From NCBI GenBank assembly GCA_964437825.1, contig CAYTIH010000002.1, forward strand, positions 1 to 64,000: 64,000 nucleotides of DNA. Reading direction: 5' to 3'. Within the stretch, counting starts at the first letter, position 1. Each line of letters starts with the position of its first letter. The notes below the pieces were generated by a model that saw nothing but the letters and a program-made list of their open reading frames with translations, was not told the DNA's origin and made no database searches. Both the position numbers and the translations under genes were made by a program. Below are positions 60,180-64,000 of the stretch, one piece after another. The stretch comes from JBJFCE01 sp964437825. Its GTDB lineage: Bacteria; Bacillota; Clostridia; Lachnospirales; Lachnospiraceae.

Positions 60180-60333
60180 AAAATAAGTGTCGCTCAGAAT
60201 TAGATTGAGAAATAAGCTCGATCGCTTATTATTCAATCGGCAATTTGAGTCAGAGTCTCAAATATGCCATGATCGCAGATGAGAAATCGCCTTCGCGAAT
60301 TTCTCACCGCAATAAATTGCTCTGACATGGAGG
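60163..60333 (+). repeat. modular leader element R2, copy with a remnant module (E)
   Basis: After AAGGAGAATACAG the element starts ATTGAAAAATAAG, jumps at once to TGTCGCTCAGAATTAG (the end of an A2-type module, internally deleted), then a complete A1-type module: ATTGAGAAATAAGC/GCTTATTATTCAAT, ATTTGAG/CTCAAAT, GATGAGAAAT/ATTTCTCA hairpins. It ends GACATGGAGGATTAGT before the GH130 ATG. Confidence 0.85.
60205..60282 (+). CDS. upstream ORF of leader module E
   Basis: 25 codons starting TTG; the peptide reads RNKLDRLLFNRQFESE then SQICHDRR, a clear relative of the A1 ORF at 29214. It overlaps the stop of a 10-codon remnant ORF (60176-60208) as TTGA. Translation is not shown. Confidence 0.4.
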   Translation: MRNKLDRLLFNRQFESESQICHDRR

Positions 60334-60339
60334 ATTAGT

Positions 60340-61338
60340 ATGAGTAGAATCATTGGAACTGAGTTACCCGGTATTCCATGGCAGGAGAAGCCTAAAGGAT
60401 ATCGGATGCCCGTGTGGCGTTACAGTGAAAATCCGATTATCGGGAGGGATGCGGTCAAACGCTCCAACAGTGTTTTTAACAGTGCGGTCGTTCCTTTTCA
60501 GGATGGCTTTGCCGGAGTATTCCGATGTGACAGCAGATCCGTCAGTATGGATATTTTTCCGGGATTTTCAAAGAATGGCATTCACTGGAATATCAGTGAC
60601 GAGCCGGTTCATTTTGAAGGGGAGGACCTTGAAATAACCAAACGGGAATACCGTTATGACCCGCGTGTCTGCTTCCTTGAGGATCGTTATTATATTACGT
60701 GGTGTAATGGCTACCACGGACCTACCATCGGCATTGCCTATACCTTTGATTTTCGAAAATTCTATCAGCTTGAGAATGCTTTTTTGCCCTATAATAGAAA
60801 CGGGGTATTATTCCCCAGAAAAATCGGCGGCCGTTATATGATGCTGTCAAGGCCCTCCGATACGGGTCATACGCCTTTTGGGGATATTTTTTGCAGCCAG
60901 AGTCCCGATCTGGAATTTTGGGGACATCACAGACATGTCATGAGTACCGTGAAGGGGGATGAGTCCGCATGGCAGTCTACGAAGATCGGTCCGGGTCCGG
61001 TACCGATAGAAACGGATGAGGGCTGGCTTTTGATTTATCACGGCGTGATCACGACCTGTAACGGTTTTGTATATCGAATGGGTGTTGCGCTGCTTGATCT
61101 GGATGAGCCTTGGAAGGTACTGCGCCGCAGCAGGGATTATATTCTGGCGCCGTATGAATATTATGAATGTGTCGGGGACGTGCCGAACGTGGTATTCCCA
61201 TGTGCTGCGCTGTCGGATGCAGCGACCGGCAGAATTACGATTTATTACGGCTGTGCGGATACTGTGACCGGAATGGCGTTTACCACTGTGGATGAACTGA
61301 TGGCGTACATGAAGGAAAATCCGCTGTCGGAGGTATGA
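60340..61338 (+). CDS. GH130-family glycoside phosphorylase or hydrolase
   Basis: A 332-residue five-bladed beta-propeller enzyme of family GH130 (beta-mannoside phosphorylases). Marks: YSENPIIGRDAVKRSNSVFN, YRYDPRVCFLEDRYYITWCN (with catalytic-region Asp), GVLFPRKIGGRYMMLSRPSD, KIGPGPVPIETDEGWLLIYHG, and EYYECVGDVPNVVFP, IYYGCADTVTGMAF. Likely acts on beta-1,4- or beta-1,2-mannosides; exact specificity is not set. Soluble, no signal peptide. Its ribosome binding site (GGAGG, spacing 6) comes from leader element R2. A small ORF follows immediately. Confidence 0.9.
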   Translation: MSRIIGTELPGIPWQEKPKGYRMPVWRYSENPIIGRDAVKRSNSVFNSAVVPFQDGFAGVFRCDSRSVSMDIFPGFSKNGIHWNISDEPVHFEGEDLEITKREYRYDPRVCFLEDRYYITWCNGYHGPTIGIAYTFDFRKFYQLENAFLPYNRNGVLFPRKIGGRYMMLSRPSDTGHTPFGDIFCSQSPDLEFWGHHRHVMSTVKGDESAWQSTKIGPGPVPIETDEGWLLIYHGVITTCNGFVYRMGVALLDLDEPWKVLRRSRDYILAPYEYYECVGDVPNVVFPCAALSDAATGRITIYYGCADTVTGMAFTTVDELMAYMKENPLSEV

Positions 61339-61339
61339 A

Positions 61340-61510
61340 ATGGAATTTATAAACAGACTAAAGGAATTGACTCCGAAAAGGTGGGCAGGAATCGGTATGT
61401 TGTTTTGCACGTTCGGATTGGGACCGATTATTTCCTTCTTTCACAAATATATTTCCGTGCCTTTGATCATCGGAAAAACGGGAAGGAAAGGAATTATGCC
61501 GGAAGCTTAA
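61340..61510 (+). CDS. 56-residue small membrane protein
   Basis: ATG 61340 starts one base after the GH130 stop, with GGAGG (61329-61333) 6 bases upstream. The peptide has a basic N-terminus (MEFINRLKELTPKRW), one hydrophobic segment (AGIGMLFCTFGLGPIISFF) and a basic tail ending GKTGRKGIMPEA. Strong ribosome binding site and coupling support a real gene, though I do not recognise the family. Confidence 0.6.
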   Translation: MEFINRLKELTPKRWAGIGMLFCTFGLGPIISFFHKYISVPLIIGKTGRKGIMPEA

Positions 61511-61549
61511 GCCGTTTTATTTTGAAATCTGTATTTTTGAAATCGGTAT

Positions 61550-62233
61550 TTATCCTTCCACGGCCATGGCTTTCACACGGTTCATGGACTTGGCAACTGC
61601 CGGAATTGCTAAAAGGATCAGGGTTACAACGGCTTCGGGCACGATATAGGCTGCGTTGTAGCTTAAGGAATACAAAAGTACCGGCATTCCGTCCGGAGCA
61701 TAGTATCCAAAGAAAACCGCGCCGGAAATCACTGCGAAAATGTAACGTCCGATGACTCCGACTATGTATCCGAGGAGCAGCCCGTGCTTTTTCTTTGAGA
61801 AGAAACCGGACAGGCCCAGAGCGCCGAAAGCCAGCGGATAATCTACTAACAGCTGGATCGGTGAGTAGAATACCGGATCTAAGACGAATTGCAGCAGACC
61901 GTAAGCAAAGCCCGTGAGCAGCCCGGCTTTTATACCGTACCAGTAGCCGATCAGAACGATGAACAGCATGCTGAACAGGGTAATGGAACCGCCCATGGGG
62001 AGTCTGGCAAATTTGATTTCCGAAGTGACAATGGCAAGTGCCATGGCGACGCCTGAGAATACCAGCTGCTTGGTAGCTGTTTTCACGGAGCGTTCCTTTT
62101 TCTGACGAAGCAGAATGGCTGCCAGAATGAGCAGGAGCATCAGTACGATTACGGTAACGATACCTGCCGTGGTTAATTCAAATACGTTTTCATCCCAACT
62201 GTTCACAGTGGGATTTGCAAAAAAATTATACAT
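61550..62233 (-). CDS. thiT: thiamine transporter substrate-binding subunit (ECF type)
   Basis: A 227-residue membrane protein of the ThiT family, the S-component that binds thiamine for an energy-coupling factor transporter. After an extra N-terminal helix (about 25-45) come six membrane helices with the family marks GVAMALAIVTSEIKFARLPM, GSITLFSMLFIVLIGYWYG and LLQFVLDPVFYSPIQLLVDY. The start ATG (62231-62233) has AGGAGG 8 bases upstream on the minus strand. A TPP riboswitch precedes it. The shared ECF ATPase and T subunits are not in this window. Confidence 0.95.
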   Translation of the reverse strand: MYNFFANPTVNSWDENVFELTTAGIVTVIVLMLLLILAAILLRQKKERSVKTATKQLVFSGVAMALAIVTSEIKFARLPMGGSITLFSMLFIVLIGYWYGIKAGLLTGFAYGLLQFVLDPVFYSPIQLLVDYPLAFGALGLSGFFSKKKHGLLLGYIVGVIGRYIFAVISGAVFFGYYAPDGMPVLLYSLSYNAAYIVPEAVVTLILLAIPAVAKSMNRVKAMAVEG

Positions 62234-62241
62234 AAAAAAAA

Positions 62242-62265
62242 CCTCCTTGACTTGTGGCAAAGAGG
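62242..62265 (-). promoter_or_regulatory. Shine-Dalgarno-sequestering hairpin of thiT
   Basis: On the minus strand CCTCTTTG pairs over all eight bases (one G-U) with CAAGGAGG, which contains the thiT ribosome binding site. It lies between riboswitch and start codon and suggests control at translation initiation. Confidence 0.65.
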
Positions 62266-62292
62266 GGCTTCATGTGTATAGTAATACACAGC

Positions 62293-62385
62293 TTGCTTCC
62301 CTACGCCGGTATTATCCGGTTCAGGTGATGAGGGTTAGAGCAAAGCGATGCTTTGCCCAATCTCAGCAATAGCTCCCCTAGCGTT
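62293..62385 (-). ncRNA. TPP riboswitch (THI element)
   Basis: On the minus strand: CTAGGGGAGC, GCTGAGATTGGG, AACCCTCATCACCTGAAC, CGGATAATACCGGCGTAGGG, in the THI-box order. It binds thiamine pyrophosphate and controls thiT. Confidence 0.96.
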
Positions 62386-62465
62386 ATTGTTTACTATAAA
62401 GAGTTTTGCGGCGGATGTCAACTGTTTGTTTCCTGTTGATAATGGCGAAAGAAAGGAATATCAAA

Positions 62466-62669
62466 GTGAAAAGATATACAAGCATATTATTTGATCCGGA
62501 CGGAACTTTGACCGATCCGAAAGAGGGGATCTGCGGATCCGTGCAGTACGCGCTTCATGCGTTCGGCGTGGAAGAAAAAAGGGCTGAAGCTGGGGATCGC
62601 ATCCAGCAAGCCCGCCGTTTTGTGAAAGGCGGAACTGGAAACGCTGCTGCTAAAATCAGTTTCCACTGA
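62466..62669 (+). pseudogene. N-terminal remnant of a HAD phosphatase gene
   Basis: From GTG 62466 (AAAGGAA upstream) the sequence reads YTSILFDPDGTLTDPKEGIC then GSVQYALHAFGVEE, the start of a phosphoglycolate-phosphatase-like HAD protein. After about 40 residues the match ends and the frame stops at 68 codons, so motifs II-IV are gone. Motif I reads DPDGT instead of DLDGT. It is best seen as a deletion remnant. Confidence 0.75.
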
Positions 62670-62690
62670 ATCAGGAGGAAAGATTGAAAA

Positions 62691-63539
62691 ATGAAGAATA
62701 AAGTTACCCTTCAGGCCGTTCTCGATGTGTTTTTGCCGCTGCTTATTTATTACCTGGCCAGTAGTATTGCATTATATCTGCTTGGTATGACGACCCGGTT
62801 TTTTGCGCAGCAGGGCGGCATCGGGGATATGGACTTTTTAGAAAATACGGATGTCGTCACTGTTGCGGATAATGCGATTGCCATGATGGTCGGAGCGTGG
62901 TTTCTGAGAAGACATTTTTTGCAGGAGACCTGCTGCGGCGGACAGAGTGTGGCAGTGAAGCCGCGAAAGCTGATGCTGGGCTATATTAAGGAAGGCTTTG
63001 TCAGCCTGCGCAGACGCTATCAAGAATATATTCCGGTGCTGATCCTTGCAATTACCGCTTCCATGACGCTGAATCTGCTGGCGCAGTTTGGGCAGGTGGC
63101 GCTTTATTCACAAACCTATCAGGAGGTTGCGGCCGCGCAGTATGCGGTTCCGTTTTTACTTGGGCTTTTTGCATACGGAATGGTATCTCCCATTTCGGAG
63201 GAAATGGTATTTCGCGGCGTACTCTATCATAAATGCAAAAGATATCTTGGCGTGATACCGGGAATATTGCTTTCCTCCCTGCTGTTTGGCATCCTTCATG
63301 GGAATGTGGTACAGGGAATCTACGCATTTTTTATGGGGCTGTTGATCAGCGCTGTATATGAACGGTATCAGAGCTTTTTTGTACCTGTGTTGTTTCATGC
63401 AGCCGCTAACCTTTCGGTTTATATCACCTTCTATTTTGGACTGATCAAAACAAACCGGGCCGCGGTTATAAGTTGTTTCATTTTTGCAACAATTTCAATT
63501 CCGGCAGCCGTTTTTATCAATAAATCAGAAAAGATCTGA
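62691..63539 (+). CDS. CPBP-family intramembrane protease
   Basis: A 282-residue membrane protein with about eight hydrophobic segments and the Abi/CPBP motifs SEEMVFRGVLYHKC (motif 1, Glu-Glu and Arg), FGILHGNVVQGIYAF (motif 2, His) and VLFHAAANLSVY (motif 3, His-Asn). Members cut within membranes (CAAX processing or bacteriocin immunity). The ATG lies 12 bases after AGGAGG, with ATTGAAAAATGAAG between; that junction resembles the start of R2 leader modules. Which substrate it uses is unknown. Confidence 0.92.
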   Translation: MKNKVTLQAVLDVFLPLLIYYLASSIALYLLGMTTRFFAQQGGIGDMDFLENTDVVTVADNAIAMMVGAWFLRRHFLQETCCGGQSVAVKPRKLMLGYIKEGFVSLRRRYQEYIPVLILAITASMTLNLLAQFGQVALYSQTYQEVAAAQYAVPFLLGLFAYGMVSPISEEMVFRGVLYHKCKRYLGVIPGILLSSLLFGILHGNVVQGIYAFFMGLLISAVYERYQSFFVPVLFHAAANLSVYITFYFGLIKTNRAAVISCFIFATISIPAAVFINKSEKI

Positions 63540-63686
63540 AAAAATCGGCTCTATTTTTGTTTGTCTTTCATTCTGAAAAACCTTATTTTTCAAGCATTTC
63601 AAAAAACAAATTCCATATAAAGACTGACAATATAAAACTAATATTCAAAATAATCAGATAATCAGACAATTGTAGAAAATAAACTA

Positions 63687-63715
63687 TTTACAGTGAAAAA
63701 CGGAAGGTGTATACT
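63687..63715 (+). promoter_or_regulatory. promoter of gltB
   Basis: TTTACA (63687-63692), 17 bases, TATACT (63710-63715). The 240-base gap is otherwise AT-rich with no gene seen. Confidence 0.7.
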
Positions 63716-63780
63716 ATACCATAAATAAAGCGCAAGATTGTATACATGTATTCATTTAAAAACGTAAAGGAGACAGATTT

Positions 63781-64000
63781 ATGTTTGACGTAGCGAAAGA
63801 AGTACCTCAGGCTCCCTTATATGATCCTTCCTTTGAACATGACAACTGCGGTATCGGCGCCATTGTCAATATCAAAGGAACCAAGAGCCGCAGTACGGTG
63901 GAAAATGCACTGAGCATCGTTGAGAATCTGGAACACAGAGCAGGGAAGGACGCAGAGGGCAAAACCGGTGACGGCGTCGGTATTTTGACACAGGTTTCCC
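63781..64000 (+). CDS. gltB: glutamate synthase large subunit, 5' end
   Basis: Open to the window edge. After a short propeptide (MFDVAKEVPQAPLYDPSFEH) comes DNCGIGAIVNIKG, the glutaminase Cys that becomes N-terminal, then ALSIVENLEHRAGKDAEGKT and GDGVGILTQV. This is the N-terminal amidotransferase region of GltB, which makes glutamate from glutamine and 2-oxoglutarate. ATG 63781 follows AAAGGAGACAG. Only 73 codons are in view. Confidence 0.92.
   Translation, partial: MFDVAKEVPQAPLYDPSFEHDNCGIGAIVNIKGTKSRSTVENALSIVENLEHRAGKDAEGKTGDGVGILTQVS

Overview
The window looks like a chromosomal stretch of a Gram-positive anaerobe of the class Clostridia, most likely family Lachnospiraceae. The grounds are Clostridia-type gene content (HrcA/CIRCE control of htpG, Gram-positive LexA boxes, purine genes split between purC-purF-purB and a separate purA, a family-specific four-gene cluster of unknown function), strong AAGGAGG-type ribosome binding sites, moderate GC and almost uniform plus-strand coding. 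The assignment is inference; no rRNA is present. There is no prophage, insertion sequence with a transposase, or CRISPR array.

Layout. 1-5.1 kb: 3' part of comEC, a dispersed repeat, holA, a FlaG-like/flagellin-like pair, a YqeY-family gene. 5.2-9 kb: iscS-iscU-mnmA (sulfur relay to tRNA thiolation) plus a LysR regulator. 9-12.2 kb: a 50-codon Met/Cys-rich leader peptide with an attenuator ahead of the metN-metI-metQ methionine transporter. 12.2-14.2 kb: minus-strand esterase and lipoprotein. 14.9-17.7 kb: a promoter with two LexA boxes driving a DUF1653 protein, a 5'-nucleotidase and mutY. 17.8-25 kb: glycosyltransferase, three-gene ABC export-type locus, anchored GH3 enzyme, tRNA-Gly. 25.2-29.2 kb: second copy of the first repeat, PAS/HD-GYP sensor, two small unknowns. 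29.2-32.8 kb: beta-CASP hydrolase, thyA and folA, with modular leader repeats between them. 33-39.5 kb: zinc-ribbon membrane protein, PHP phosphoesterase, PrsA foldase, CIRCE-htpG, PfkB kinase. 39.6-46.7 kb: the unknown four-gene cluster (very large protein, Hsp70/actin-like protein, helical-repeat protein, coiled-coil membrane protein). 46.8-55.2 kb: purC, purF, purB, anchored pullulanase, purA. 55.3-61.5 kb: LysR, HAD, SEC-C, C_GCAxxG_C_C, pepT, GH130 and a 56-codon small protein. 61.5-64 kb: thiT under a TPP riboswitch (minus strand), HAD relic, CPBP protease, start of gltB.

The most unusual feature is a family of modular leader elements at about 29.2, 32.1, 50.7 and 60.2 kb. Each lies exactly between an existing Shine-Dalgarno sequence and the start codon of the next gene. 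Each begins with a short upstream ORF (TTG or GTG, then AAAAAT), folds into stacked hairpins, and ends in a fresh GGAG-ATTA-ATG initiation signal. Two copies end in an ATGA overlap with the host gene. The second highlight is the apparent ribosome-mediated Met/Cys attenuator before metNIQ. The third is the double LexA-box promoter over DUF1653-nucleotidase-mutY.
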